Below are positions 33,533 through 46,075 of a stretch of DNA of 64,000 nucleotides, in pieces. Under the pieces are notes generated by a model. The model was given only the letters and a program-made list of their open reading frames with translations, had not been told where the DNA came from and made no database searches. Position 1 is the stretch's first letter. Each line of letters opens with the position of its first letter. The DNA comes from Alnus glutinosa (lineage: Eukaryota > Streptophyta > Magnoliopsida > Fagales > Betulaceae), in the NCBI RefSeq assembly GCF_958979055.1, contig NC_084895.1, positions 854,001 through 918,000 on the forward strand. Reading direction: 5' to 3'. The position numbers were made by a program, and so were the translations under genes.

Positions 33533-34560
33533 TAAGAAAATGATGGACACATCAGTATTGTTGTTCAATTGTTGAGTAAGAATTGTGCAAATAACATATC
33601 TCAAAAGTTTTACTTCTGAAAAGCTCTTGAGATGTTTGACAAATATTGTGTTAAGTGCTTTTTGGCTATTAATGATGTTTGGTAACAAAATAAAAAAGAA
33701 AAAAGTTCACATATTTCACTAAAACTACCACTACATTGATAATGTCTTCCCAAACTTTCAATTGGGACAATGTTCCTCCAAATTATCAAACAATTGTCAA
33801 TGTCCACAAGGCTAGCAAAAATACAAAAATGACCCTAAATATTTTTCAACAAGACAAAAATATTCCAATAAATTAAAAAAAAATGGAAAAAAAATCAGCC
33901 ATTCACGCCCCTTTCTAGTGTCATTTGTGATCAAAACTGGAGTTGGCCCTTGCTAGGTCAGAATCTCTGGTTATGGTTCATATTGGGGAGACTATGATCA
34001 ACCCACTTGGTGTATATTGTTCGGAAGAAAAAGGTTCTTCAAAATATGTAAGGGATATAATATTCAATGTAACATGTCTATGGTCTATAGATTGGGCCAA
34101 GTAAGAATAATTCAATCACATGGACTTTGTTAGATGGTTATAACTAAATGGGTTTTGTTAGTTTGTTATACCACTTGGGCTTAGCCGGCAACAATGAGTT
34201 ATTCTATAAAACCCCAAACCCATCTTGTATTGGGCATTCAGTGAATTGTAATCTTAAGTTTAGTTCTATAGGTAGATTAGCTTTATTCTTGTAAGAGGAG
34301 TTCGATCAAACTCGGATTGATCTAAATAGTGTAATCAGTATATCTTTTCTATTCATTTCCATATCTTCTCAATCTCATTTCATCTCTATTTCTTACAAAT
34401 CAACCATAATTCCCTAAAAGCAAGAAAGTTCATTACAAAATATTAGATGGAAAATAATTGTTGGGGTTGCTTCAAAATGTAAATTTGCGACAAGTAGAAA
34501 AAACTTAGAATTGTGTAGGAGTTGTGTTTTCTGTTGCGTGCATAGATACTCGAGTATTGT
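33091..34560. other. Gene-free stretch: microsatellite runs and element debris
   Basis: Long T/A tracts lie at 33185-33212 and 33500-33525. The block 33697-34709 may be one old DNA element: its left end (AAAAGTTCACATATTTCAC) is an imperfect inverse of the right end (GTGGGTATGTGAACTTTTCCC), with arms of about 50 bases. Inside it, 34068-34397 looks like a small copia-type LTR (TGTAACATG start, TCTATAAAACCCC box near 34203, TTGTATTGGGC after it), but no matching target duplication was found. No gene was seen. Confidence 0.4.
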
Positions 34561-35278
34561 CGTATAATGGGAAACGTCTATTTTGGGGTTTTTTTTTTTT
34601 TAAATGATTAGAATTTTTTATTTTTATTTCAATAAGAATATACTCGGCATGGGGAGAGGACATTGAAAATTGTCTGGTAGTTTGAGTGGGTATGTGAACT
34701 TTTCCCATAAAAAAAAGTACCTTTAGAAGTAAAAATGAAAATTAAGGACATAATTTTTTTCTTTCCCGTTTTATAACAATATCTTTACATAAAAAAATGG
34801 TTAAATGTGATCAATCAAGCAATGAATAAAAGAAACAGTAAAGGTTATTACTAATTCAAGGTTTTTTTTATTTATTTTTTTCCCTTTTTTCTTTTTCAAA
34901 TTGAAAAAGTAAAGGTTATTTTGTAAGCATCGACATCATTTAAAAATAGTTACTTATTCAAGGATTCTATGGACTCTTACTTTTCATTTGAGATTCAACT
35001 TCACAATATAGGACCTAAAACTACAAGTGCCATAGCATTGCCAATTACAATAATACTAACAAATATTGAGCTTCAAATTTCAATGATCTGTTCTCAAATG
35101 CTATATAGTTCAACACTTTCAAGTGCATATGAAAAAGAACATTTCTGAAACATATAATTTCATAGCACATTTCAGCTCATGCGCACCTATTTATCACTTC
35201 CATCCTCCTTTACCACTCGTCTTTTTTTTTTTTTGGACTTTTTCCCCTTCCCCCTTGTTTTCAGTTTCCTGACTGTTT

Positions 35279-36574
35279 TTACTGTTGGCTCCAGACAAAA
35301 TCATCTTCTAAGGCCTTTGACTTACCCTTATGATCAGCACTACTATTTGTCTTATCCTTGCTACCATTCTCCTCATCGTCCTGGTCAACAGATGTACTTC
35401 TAGCTTCTGATGTCTCAACCAGAATGTTTGTGCCGTGCCGCAAGAATTGCTGACTCAAGATAGGTTCCACCATTGGCCTTCTTGACAGCAATCTCTTGGA
35501 AATTGCTCTAATTGTTGACATATCCTTCCCAAGCTCCGGTTCACTGAGAAGGTGAAAAAGCAAGTCAGCAAGATAAAATCATACTCATCATATAAAGCAT
35601 CAGTAAATGTATCCCATAGAGGATAGGCTGGTTCACTCGAACAGAATCTTTTCTATGATCAAACAGGCTCTGTAAGATCCAGTAGAATAGGTAATGTGGT
35701 ATAATACAGATATTACCATAAAAGAAAACAAAAACCCATGGTAAAAAGTCTAAGAAGGCAGGGCAAATCAACCTCCATTATGCTTACCTCACACCCAATG
35801 CAGCAGAAAGTAGCTTCAGTTCATCAAGCATGCAGGAAAAGAGGAAACGAGTATTCTGAAGGCTTTCGTTCACAACAGTATTTACAAGGAGAATACTTTT
35901 GTCAACATCCACCTGATATTTACACACGAAAAGAGGAAAATTCAGTATGGATCTCATGTGCATATGCTTTCCACTCAAGTCAAAAATAAAGTGAACCGAT
36001 TTTGCATTACCTTGATTATTTGAGCATTGGCCAAAAAGTTCTTTGGATCTCTACCATTCTCCAATGACTTCAATGCTTCAAACATTTCCCAAAAGTAACT
36101 ATAATCCATTGGCAGCGTGCTTCCATTCATGTTGTTCAAAACAAAGTTTGAAGGTGCAAGTTTACAACCCTCCTGAACATAACTGCCGGATGAAAGCACT
36201 TCATCACTGCAAGAATGAGTTGTTTCCACTTCAATAATTCCAGTTTGACCTTGCAAGGCTTTGGCTGTCTTTGGAAACAAGACTATTAAAATGTCCTCCC
36301 TGCACTGTTTTACTGTCTTGTCCACAAAAATGACATCTGGACATAGAAATTGTGAACAATTTTTTCCAAAACTCACAATTACAAGAGGATTGTTAATTTT
36401 TTTAAATGCTTCAGCAATCACTTTTACATTGTGGAAATGTTTCAATCTTCTCCGATGGACATCATGAAAGTCCCATGGAAGTTGCACAGTAATATAGCTC
36501 CTTTTAAGCAAATCAAAAAGTAAATCTGAAAACTTCCCACAGTTCAGATGAACCAAACATATTATGGTAACCAA
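35279..36574 (-). pseudogene. 3'-end fragment of the dual-helicase gene (copy 3)
   Basis: Three exon pieces in order: the end of exon 12 (36011-36574), exon 13 (35788-35912) and exon 14 (35279-35543). All junctions are GT-AG and in phase, with no stop before the end. The C-terminus reads TSVDQDDEENGSKDKTNSSA, then DHKGKSKALEDDFVW, a charged tail absent from copies 1 and 2. Exon 13 lacks 24 bases relative to copy 2, in frame. Homology to the gene stops sharply at about 36576, so there is no promoter, start or helicase domain. Downstream sequence (34580-35240) matches the copy 1 3' flank (3500-4670), including the unfilled site of the 3571 MITE. Confidence 0.88.
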
Positions 36575-36576
36575 TC

Positions 36577-38052
36577 ACAATTTCTTGGAGGTGGGCGTAC
36601 AATTCAAAGTCAATGGTCAGCGTTCTTTCTCTCCTCTAACAAAAATAAATAAAGCTGGTCAACGGTTAGTGCTATTTAATTAAAAAAGAAAAATGGAAAT
36701 ACTCAAATTACAACAAGTGCACAACTCCAATGTGCCTTGGAGTTGTACACTTGTAGTGTACTTGTTGTGCATGTATCATTGTCCGATATAAAGATGAAAG
36801 AGACAGGTGATTCTCTCAAATCATAGAATTCAGAAAGGTGATTATTAGATATTACTTATGAGACTTACCAGATTCGATAAATGGTCAGACAGCTTAATTT
36901 TTATTTGGTAAGGTGAATCTCATAAGTGATCCCTTACAATTATCTGTCTAAATTCTTTTAAATTTGGACAAATAATTTGAGATGATCCTCATCCGAAAGA
37001 AACATGATATATATTATTTTATGGTTCTTATCATTTCAAAGTTAATATAGTTTTTAAAATCACTATTGGATAAAAAATTCAATAGTGATCCACCCCAATG
37101 ATTTTAAAGTCACATCAATTTTGGAGGATAAAAAGATGATACAAAAATGGTCACTATCTTTCATCTTCTCGTTTTTCAAAATTACTATTCAATCTGTGAG
37201 GTCATGTATATAATATGTAATTTTGAAAAGTAAGCGGTTGTTTATTAATGTTTTCATTTTTTTCGTAAAATGAATAAAAAAAAAAAAAAGGGAAGAGAGG
37301 GAGTTAGGCAGTTAGCACTTAGCAAATGAAACAGTCATTATTAGGAGGTGTGTTTGATAGACTTTTAAGGAGGTGTTTTTATTTGTTTTTGGGTTGCAAA
37401 AGTGTTTTGACGGATATAAAGTTGAAATAAGTTTTAAGTTTTATTTAATTTTATTTTTGAGTATTTTGCGATAAAAGTTGTTTGTTAATATTTTGATTTT
37501 TTTTCGGTAAAAAAAGAAAAAAAAAAGAAAAAGAAAAAGAAAAAAAGAGTTAGCACGCGGGGCAATCATTAATTTTAAGCTAAAAACCTTTATTAAGTAC
37601 GAAAAAAATAAGTAAAGAAATATTATTATATTCCTTTAACAAAATATTAAAAATAATATTATAATTATATAAAAAAACCTAAGAATAAAAATATTATTAC
37701 ATTCCTTTAGTAAAGTAAAATGAAAAACCAACAGAGAGTGGCTCGCCCCACCGATAACTGTAGGGTGGTTGGTGCCCTTGTGCTAGTTTTTCCCTTTTTC
37801 TTAATTATTATTATTTTTTTAAATAAATTTTAAATTTTTGACTTGAGGGATATAATGATATTTTCATACCTATTTTTGTTATCAATTTGATAACTAAAAC
37901 CTTAAAGTCAAAAAGAGAGGACCCTTTGAAAAAAAAAATTGCACGTTTATGCCTTTAACGGAGCCATTCACAATATAATAATAATTACTTGATCACCAAT
38001 TTGAAAAGTAAATGTCATTTTGTACGCATCGACATCATCGACATCTCCAAAT
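36577..38052. other. Gene-free stretch between copy 3 and the MULE
   Basis: No gene is supported. An imperfect hairpin (arms about 36815-36890 and 36905-36985, sharing CTTATGAGA/TCTCATAAG words) may be an old MITE. The phrase TTAGCACTTAGCAAATGAAAC is followed 230 bases later by a similar TTAGCACGCGGGGCAATC, each after a GTTTGTTAAT(A/G)TTTT and poly-A stretch, so a diverged duplication is likely. The last 60 bases (GCATCGACATCAT) match the 3' flank of copy 3 near 34930. Confidence 0.45.
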
Positions 38053-39178
38053 TTTTTTTAAGGGAAAACTGCAATTTACCCCCTTGATGTTTACACGAAT
38101 TTTCAATTTTGGCACCAATGTTTAGATTGCTTCAATTGCACCCAAGAAAGTTGAAAAAATTTTCAATCCACCCCCTTCCGTCCAATTGCTCCGTCTGATG
38201 AGACGGAAATGGACCCACGTGCGCGGCATGTGACTTATATGCAGATAACCGGAAGAAAATACCCTCAAAAAATTGAGCCGTTGTTTTCTAAATTAAAAAA
38301 GACCGGTCCTGTGTCCGCTTATGCATTTAAAAATTCAGAAACCACTTTCAAGTGCAAAGTAAAAACCCGAAAAACATCTCCGGAATCAACAACAAATTTT
38401 TGAAGACAGTATTCCTTTGCGGATTATCATCACCAACGAATTTCAGCCGAAATCGACTTTGGGCTAAGGGTTGTCGTGATTAAACTGACCGAAGTGGGTG
38501 TTCGATCAAGGTATGTTCAAATAAAAAGACCCCTCTTTTAAATTTAGGGTTTTGTGCAAAAGTAGGTTACGTCGTTTTTGTGTTATGATATCTTTTAAAT
38601 TCATTCGATAATTCCTTTATTTTGTCTTGAATGAAGCGAAAGAACCGAACTAAAATGTGCTTAGGGTTCCGTCGTTTTTGGGTTATGAAATCTTTGTTTT
38701 ATTCGGAAGATGCTTTCAATGATTGGCTTTGTATATTTTTTATTGAGAAGTTGCTTTCTTACTGGGTCCGTGTGTTTTGTTGAATTTCAATTACCTTTGT
38801 GGCTTTGTATGATGATGGGACCATGTGCTTTGCTTTTACATGTGCATGATGTGCTGCTTTGTGTTGATTTGGTGTTTAAAAAACTGCAATTTACCCCATG
38901 AGGAGAAAATGGTACATGATTATGTCTGTGTGTGTAGTTAGTTGGTGTATTGTCTGTTTAAAAAACAACAGTGGTCAGATGAGAAAAATGGTGCCAGTGT
39001 GTGAAGTTAGTTGCTGTATTGTGTGTTCAAAAAAGAGTAGTGGTCCCCAGATGAGAAGTTGTGGTTGTGTATATTGGTTGCTGTGTTGTGGTCCCCATAT
39101 GTCACTTAATGTGTTGTTGGCCTTTATTTAATTTTACAACATGTCACTTACTACGTTTTATTAAATTTACCTCGTAGG

Positions 39179-39421
39179 ATGGCACACAATAAACTAGTGG
39201 TTGAGGTCCATTTTGGGGGTAGGTTTGACCGGAGTTTTGGGTGTGAGTATACGGGTGGTGAAGTTGAACTGCACAAAGATAGTGTTGACCTTGATGAACT
39301 ATCTTTCTTTGAAATTGAAGATATATGTAAGGAATATGGATATAAGTTAGGGGATTTAATGTATTTTAAAGACCCCGTGAAGAGTCTTGCTGATGGGTTT
39401 TGGAATGCATTAACAATATGA
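39179..39421 (+). pseudogene. MULE transposase N-terminal PB1-like exon
   Basis: The ATG at 39179 follows a probable 3' splice site (TTACCTCGTAG) and gives KLVVEVHFGGRFDRSFGCEY, then GGEVELHKDSVDLDELSFFE, then DLMYFKDPVKSLADG. This is the PB1-like N-terminal module of plant mudrA-type proteins (VxVHFGGxF, ELSyfEI, GDLmYFKdP). After the module the frame hits TGA at 39421, and no MULE catalytic domain or SWIM zinc finger occurs in the remaining element. A leader exon probably ends GATCAAG|GTATGT at 38511. It is a remnant of the transposase gene. Confidence 0.75.
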
Positions 39422-40173
39422 ACAGGTCAACATTGATTTTGGAGAAATAAATTTTGGGTGTGTCATGCGGTTGATATGGGACAGGGAGAATTATGTAATT
39501 ACGCTACTTTGAAGAGAATGCTTTAAATTTATCTTTTGGACCCAATTGACAATTGTGTGCTTATATACTTCTGATTATTATATCTAATGTTAATTATGTG
39601 TATTGGGATCGGCTTAATTTGCTGACCAAATTGTAGCCAATTTATGAAACTAATGAGAAAGGGTTTCGAATGGGCTGTTTGGACAATGAGACTCCATTGA
39701 AATTAATCCTTCTTCATTAGCTGCCCAAATCGATTGCAATTCGGTTAGCTAAATTGCAATCATTAGCATTGAATATAATTTTACCTTTTGGGTCCAAATT
39801 GTGTGCTTATATACTTGTATTGTTATATCTAATCTGAATTATACGTATCCGGATTGATTACAATTAGTTAAAAATTGAAGACAGTTTAGGCAACTAACAA
39901 GAAAGGGACTCGGGGTTCATCGGCCCAAACAAATCGACCCCGTATTTTAAGATGCTCAAGCACATGAACTCCATCAATGATAGTGTGAAAAATATAATGG
40001 GATAAAATTCTGTTACTTTATAAATACAAGCAGCTCCAACTACAAACAATCCCACTTAAATACATGCAATAAGGCAACCAAAATACCACAACACAACTTA
40101 GTGCACAAAAAATGGTTCACTTCTAGCTTCTATGGCCCCATAGAAGTGCACAAAAAATGTCTAACAATACAAC

Positions 40174-41002
40174 TCAAGGCAACCTCAAATAACCAACCCT
40201 ATTGTCCTCCTGGTTTTTGGCTGCATGTCCGAAGAAGAAACACAATGCAAATAAAATCCACGAACACACAAGCATTGTGTGGTAATTCTTCTTCACTGCT
40301 TCAAATTTGATCCCCCAAATCTCAATTTCTTTACGGTATTGTGCAATTTCTGCGTTCCTCTCATTGTCAACTTCGGCCTTCACCTTCTCAATCTCTTTCT
40401 CCATTTCGGCCTTCACTTTCCCAACTTCTACTTCAACCATGGTTTCACATCGTTTAGTTTCTGCCACCAAACTTTCGTGCCACTCAACCAATCGACCAAC
40501 AACCCTCTGACCATGTGCACACATTTTGGGATCAACCCACTCAAAGAAACCACAATCTCTGTGGATCTGCAAAACACAACAAATAATGAAAAAATTGCAA
40601 CTTGTCCAACTTGTCTGGAATGCATTCCAGATTTTGCCACTTTTTAGCACCAACAATCCACCATCGAATGGTATATATGCAAAAAAGCCAGATTTCAAAA
40701 GCCGACTATAAAATTGCAAATTTGAACTCCCAAATACAAATGAAACCCTAAAATCGATCAGAATAAGTACTACTTGCCTTCCAATTTTCACACCCCATAA
40801 ACCTTCTTCCGAAATTTTTGCTCGTGTGCGCCGTTTTCACATTCATCGGCCGCTCGCAGTAGCATACTCGTTGCCGTGAAAAAGTGGCAACACTCTGTGG
40901 GGACTCCGACCTTGCTTCCATCCTCTCCTTCGAGTGCCCAATCGATTGCCCAGAACAGACGGGTATCTGGCCAGGGGTCGAGTCCTGTGTCGAGGCGTCC
41001 AT
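40174..41002 (-). CDS. GRF-type zinc-finger protein with coiled coil and C-terminal TM
   Basis: Two exons, 40778-41002 and 40174-40566, encode 205 residues. The intron is GC-AG (AAG|GCAAGT donor, TTGCAG acceptor) and phase 0. Residues about 47-85 form a GRF zinc finger: CYCERPMNVKTAHTSKNFG, then RRFMGC, and across the junction DCGFFEWVD, giving the CxC...C...C ligands and the GRxF core. Then comes an acidic/Lys coiled coil (about 118-165: VEVGKVKAEMEKEIEKVKAE) and a hydrophobic segment near the C-terminus (MLVCSWILFALCFFFGHA). This is the order found in the small plant 'At4g04775-like' GRF proteins. It lies antisense to the transposase exon inside the MULE. GRF fingers bind nucleic acid in known enzymes; the job of this short form is unknown. 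Confidence 0.72.
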
Positions 41003-41326
41003 CGTCTCCGTCAGCCTTCAAATTCGAAACCCTTGTTTTTCCTTAAACAATATTTGAACCAAATATACATGAAACAAAACGGGTGACTTAGAAAACAACG
41101 GCTCAATTTTTTGAGGGTATTTTCGTCCGGTTATCTGCATATAAGTCACATGCCGCGCACGTGGGTCCATTTCCGTCTCATCAGACGGAGCAATTGGACG
41201 GAAGGGGGTGGATTGAAAATTTTTTCAACTTTCTTGGGTGCAATTGAAGCAATCTAAACATTGGTGCCAAAATTGAAAATTCGTGTAAACATCAGGGGGG
41301 TAAATTGCAGTTTTCCCTTTTTTTAA

Positions 41327-42110
41327 AAAGGTATGGAAACGGTACATAATGTTTTGTGGGAATGTCCAGCCGCGACTGATGTGTTGGGGGTGTGTGGGAG
41401 GCAAATCCAAAAATGTTATAGTATTGTTAATTCATTTACGGAGGTAAGGGAGAAGTTTTCTGCTATTTGTACTCCTAAAGAGGTTGATATCAATGTGGAG
41501 ATAGCACATCGTATTTGGTTAAGAAGGAATTCTGCTGTCCATGGAGGAGATTTTTTACATCCAAATGAAGTGATCCTTTCAGCTACTAATGCCATAATTG
41601 AATACAAAGAAGCTTTGGAAAAAGATATCCCCTCATTGGATTCGGACGATTTGGGCTTTTCTCATGGAATGTCTTTATGGAGACTGCCACCTTCTGGAAT
41701 TTTTAAAGCCATTGGGATACTGCCCTTGACTCAAAGAGGGGTAAATTGGGATTTGGGAGTGTTGTATGTGACTCTCAGGGTGTTGTTTTTGCTGTGAGTT
41801 CTCATTCAGTAAACGCTTGTGTAGATCCAGTAGTAGCAGAGGCTCTTGTTGCTTTACATACCGTGGAGTTTTGTCGGAACAGGGGTTTGACATCTATTAT
41901 TTTGGAAGGAGATTCATTATTAGTAGTCAATGCTATTGATACCTATTTGTAAAAGGTCGTGTCAATCAGGAGTCAAAACGTATATGGATGGATTGTATTC
42001 CTGATTGTATTAGACTAATTGTTTTATCAGAGATTCCTTCTCTGATTGTTTAAAGCATTTGATGCTCTAGCTTCTTTTTTTTGATATGAATGAAATCAAT
42101 ACTATCTTTT
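41327..42110 (+). pseudogene. L1-type LINE 3' fragment: zinc-binding and RNase H region
   Basis: The first frame starts ETVHNVLWECPAATDVLG, the end of the plant LINE reverse-transcriptase zinc-binding domain (HxLWxCP). It runs through a linker (AHRIWLRRNSAVHGG) to the start of an RNase H domain. A frame change near 41745 moves the rest into another frame: GFGSVVCDSQGVVFAVSS, then VVAEALVALHTVEFC, then GDSLLVVNAI. That is the plant LINE-type RNase H (RVT_3) with its E and D positions. It ends at about 42110 with the AATGAAATCAAT tail typical of these elements. 5'-truncated and inactive. Confidence 0.8.
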
Positions 42111-42542
42111 TCAAAATTCTAAAATGCCTTTTTATTTTATTTATTTTTATTTTTTCCACTCTCTCCAATCTAGTATAAAATTTGGGAAGCATGCTGTTCA
42201 CTCTCAAATTTTAAAATTAAAAATTCAGTATTTTTTTTTTCCCTCTCTTTTTTCTTCTCCTCTAATCTTTCTTTGTAAAGTTTTGGCTGTATTGTCTCCA
42301 CATTGTATGGGGTTTCGTTGCTTGATTCTTTTATTGATGGTTTTGTAGATTCTTCTTAAATATTTTTTTTATTTCTTTTATGCTCCGTTTTTTTTCGATG
42401 TAAAATGTTTTCCGTTGTAAAATATTTTTAATGAAATTATTTTTCTCTGAAAATATTTTTTGGCGTTTGGCTCGTACGAAAAAAATCACCAACGGTGAAA
42501 TGGCACTATTGTCGAGATTCTGTCACTGGCCAACAGGATTCC

Positions 42543-45500
42543 TGTGACGACTCCTTTTTTTTTTTTTTTTTGAAAACATACAAACGAATCTTCACAATGG
42601 CACGACTACTTGTCGCTCAGTCAACATAACGTACATATTCCATAACATGTACCTGATATTCAGAGTTACATCTAACACAGCGGATTATAAATAATCAATG
42701 TGCAGCGAAACACATCATAAGCGGAAATACATCTAATACATGATAGCTATTTACAACAAGAGCCATTTACAAGTCTATCTATTTAAGGCTTATAAAACAC
42801 ATTAAACTAATTACATACCATAACACAGGCTCAACAAATATATGTGCTACGTAGGACACAAAGGATAAATAAAATACTCAAAATACGGACTACCCATGAG
42901 TCTGTGACTTATGACTGTCGCGATATGCTCCAATCATAGCATCCCATGCGCTAGGTGGACGAATCAATATCTATATCTGCAAAACCTGCAACTAAAGTAT
43001 AAACGTCTGTACGGTTGCGGGGGTTGCCGCATCCATACAGGTGAAATTATGAGTCTACCGTCTTAGCATAAATAAATACACTAAGACCTCAAAGGTATAC
43101 TATTCACTGAGTTTTCGCAAAAAACCAAATTTTATTTTCTAGTCATGCGCACACTATAACAGCTACCAATTTTATAAGCTTTTGTTTGAAAATCCTCAAA
43201 GCTGATATAGCAAACACCGACTAATAGAAAACATTTAAAGTATACTATGCAGCTAAGCTTATACGTAGAAGTTCCATTGTTGGAAATAACTACATACATC
43301 CTCACCTACTATATTACTTTTGATTCAGTGATACTTAGAAAACAATAGCATTTAAATCATGCAACCATCCGATAGAAATATACATAAACTTTTTTCCATT
43401 GAGACTCTTATGCATACTAATACGTCTAGCAAAATTACTCATAGTATAAAAACAATGTTATACATGCTCATGCAGGTTTCCTCATGGAAATTAATTCATG
43501 CCTCGTAGAAATTAATCCATGCCTCATGGGTATTAACCCAAGTTCCTCATGTAAATTAATCCAAACCTCATGGGAATTAACCCAGGTTCCTCATGGAAAT
43601 TAATCCAAGCCTCATGGAAATTAATCCAAGCCTCATGGGAATTAACCCAAGTATAGTTTCCCGTGGGCTATAAGCCTCACTTCTATGCACATTTAGTGTT
43701 CATATGCTTATGCCTCTTGCCTTAAAACAATACATTTCATTTCATGAATCATGCTTTAACACGTGCTTTCTTATAAAATATAAACAATCTAGCATATCAT
43801 TTCTTAACAATTTGCATAACTTTAATCTCCAACTTAGACTCACTCTAAAATCACATATCATATTCATACTTCGAAACATCATCATAATTTCAATATACTC
43901 AAAAGTACTCAAATCATCCAAAATAGATCATAATGATACATACAGTTGGTTCAGGTTTGTAAAACAATATATATTTTGCAATTCATTATATATGAAAATA
44001 ATACTTTTCAGTGAGTAAAATACTTACCTTAGCTGTGCGAATATTAAACACTAGGTCTCCTAAACACCACCTTGCAATGTATCACTGTGGAATAACACAT
44101 TGCACTATTTAACACTTTAAATAATTAACACCCTAATTAGCACTTTAATCGTTCAAGGCTAAACCGTTGGAAAACCCATAATATTTTAAGGGTTTCAATT
44201 ATACTCTAATAAATCTAGACACTAACTAAACTCAATTAACACTAACCCAAAGTATTTACTAAGGGTTAGATATTAAAATCACTATTTAACTATTTACTCA
44301 TAATATTAATTACTAACCCGCAATTAATTTCACTAACCAATAAATTATTTTCATTAACACATATAATAATATTAACCCTAAAATTATATTCGCAAATCTC
44401 TAAATTATTTCTCACTAACATTTTCTTCATAATACTAACCCTCAAATTATATTCATTAAACTTTTACATAAAACACTACCGTTTTTAAAATAACATCAAC
44501 CTATAAAAAAATCTTAGGGTTAACCTTACAAATATTATTTAAACTAAATACCCATAATTATTTATTTTTATTAACATTAGAACCTAACCCATAAATACTT
44601 ATATTTACAAAACTCATAGCTAATTTGGGATTAATCATCACTATAGCCACAATTAATCCACAAATTAACAATCTAGGTTTTAAACTCTTAAAAACCCTAA
44701 ATTAATTTAACCCATCAAATTAAGATTTATAAACTTTAAATCATAATTTATAAAACACTACCACAAACACAATATTATTAACCCAACAGCATTTATTAAG
44801 GGTTAATCACATAAAAACTCAATTAAAATCAAATACTAAAAAGTTAGGGTTTAGGAAAACTCACCAAAATTTCACCAAACCAAAACCCATGGTTTGGGTA
44901 GTCCCAAACAAGTTCTAAGTAACCTATTACCTAAAGAAAACAACAGATTAAAGTCACATTTCAATATGTTAGCCCAAAATTACGAAATCATGAATTTAGT
45001 GTTTTGCCTTAAAACGATTGGTAGAAACGTAGATCGGGCTCCATAAATTACGTTACCGAGGTTGAATTTGAGATTGAACGGTTGGATCTTCGTGGATGAT
45101 GAATTTTGTATAAAAAATATAAGAAAAACCCTCCCCCTATTTTTTTGTTTTTCTCTTGGGTCCGCATGAAAAGAGGCAAGCCTCTTTTCATTTAGGTAAG
45201 GTGCAGGTTTGAGGCACATATGCGCCTCACACTTATTCTTTTTTCTTTTTTTTTTTTTAAATGGCCATCTGGCCCTTTTTCTTTTATTTGGCTTTGAATG
45301 ACCGTTTGGCCATTTTTATTTTTTGGTCAAATGGCCATTCGGCCAGTTGGTTTTGTGAAGGGCCATGTGGCCCCTTCCTTTTGTTCTTTCAAAGTGGGGC
45401 GCAAGTCGCCCCACTATATATATATATATATATATAATATTATTTATTTATTTTATATTACTTTTTTTTTCTTAATTTCTTTTCTAATATATTTTTCTTT

Positions 45501-45787
45501 TCTAATTTGATTTTTATTATTTCTATTTTCTATTTTCTTTGGACTTAAAAATATCACTTGTATTTTCTTTTCATGGCCATTATTTACAAGTCCATAGATT
45601 AAAAATAAAACACTCTGTTTTATTTTACCACACTAAATAGACTTATTTTTATTTAATCCTAATAAACCTATTTTATAAACTTTAGTCTTTAAAAATATTC
45701 TTGCATTTTAAATGCACCTAATTAAGTTTAATTAATTATTTACTCAAATTTATACTTTAATTATTAAATAATGTCATGGACATTACA
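42543..45787 (-). mobile_element. Solo LTR, minus orientation
   Basis: Read on the minus strand it starts TGTAATGTCCATGACATT and ends GGAGTCGTCACA after an A run. Flanks are ATTCC (42538-42542) and ATTCT (45788-45792). Its start is like the 29781 LTR, and its minisatellite (43484-43660) is like that of the 17373 LTR. An (AT)n run lies at 45415-45436, and the phrase 'ATGGCC(A/G)T(C/T)TGGCC' repeats several times at 45261-45372. No gene was seen. Confidence 0.75.
43484..43660 (-). repeat. Minisatellite in the minus-strand solo LTR
   Basis: Tandem units of about 25 bp contain CCTCATGGAAATTAATCCA and CCTCATGGGAATTAACCCA, seven or so times. They are the inverse of the array at 24360-24515. Confidence 0.8.
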
Positions 45788-45789
45788 AT

Positions 45790-46075
45790 TCTGGTTACTG
45801 TTGCCAGATTCCGACGATGGAGGCCGGAATTTGGCGGCAATGGCAAGATTTCGACCAGTTTTGCTGGAATTTGACACAATACAGCCGAATTCCGGCGCAA
45901 ATTTCTATATTTCGACACCGACTGGATTTCGGCTTGTTTTGCCGGATCCTAGCGACCATTGTTAGAATCCAGCCAGTGCTGCCGAATTCTGGCAATTGGA
46001 TGCCAAAATTCGGAGATCTTCGACGGTAGATGCGGACTACCAACAAACTTCAATGCTCGGCGGTGCCAGATTCCC
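45790..46075. repeat. Degenerate GCCGGAATT-type repeat
   Basis: Variants of 'TTGCCGGAATT(C/T)GGC' recur about eight times at irregular spacing of 25-40 bases (45795, 45825, 45860, 45885, 45920, 45945, 45975, 46000). Open frames on both strands across it come from the repeat. Confidence 0.6.

Larger units (their letters stand above)
38062..41317. mobile_element. Mutator-like element (3.26 kb) carrying a GRF zinc-finger gene
   Basis: Terminal inverted repeats of about 230 bp (38062-38291 and 41088-41317) start GGGAAAACTGCAATTTACCC and are nearly identical. An exact 9-bp duplication TTTTTTTAA flanks the element (38053-38061 and 41318-41326). Long arms and a 9-bp duplication identify Mutator. 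The plus strand carries only the first coding exon of a mudrA-type protein (39179-39421); the catalytic transposase region is gone. The minus strand carries an apparently intact two-exon gene (40174-41002). It sits against a LINE remnant. The near-identity of the arms suggests fairly recent movement, which would need transposase from another copy. Confidence 0.92.

Noticed and set aside
34068..34397. Solo copia LTR
   Set aside because: TATA-like and poly-A-like words fit, but no matching 5-bp flanks or clear CA end were found, so it is mentioned only inside the gene-free entry.
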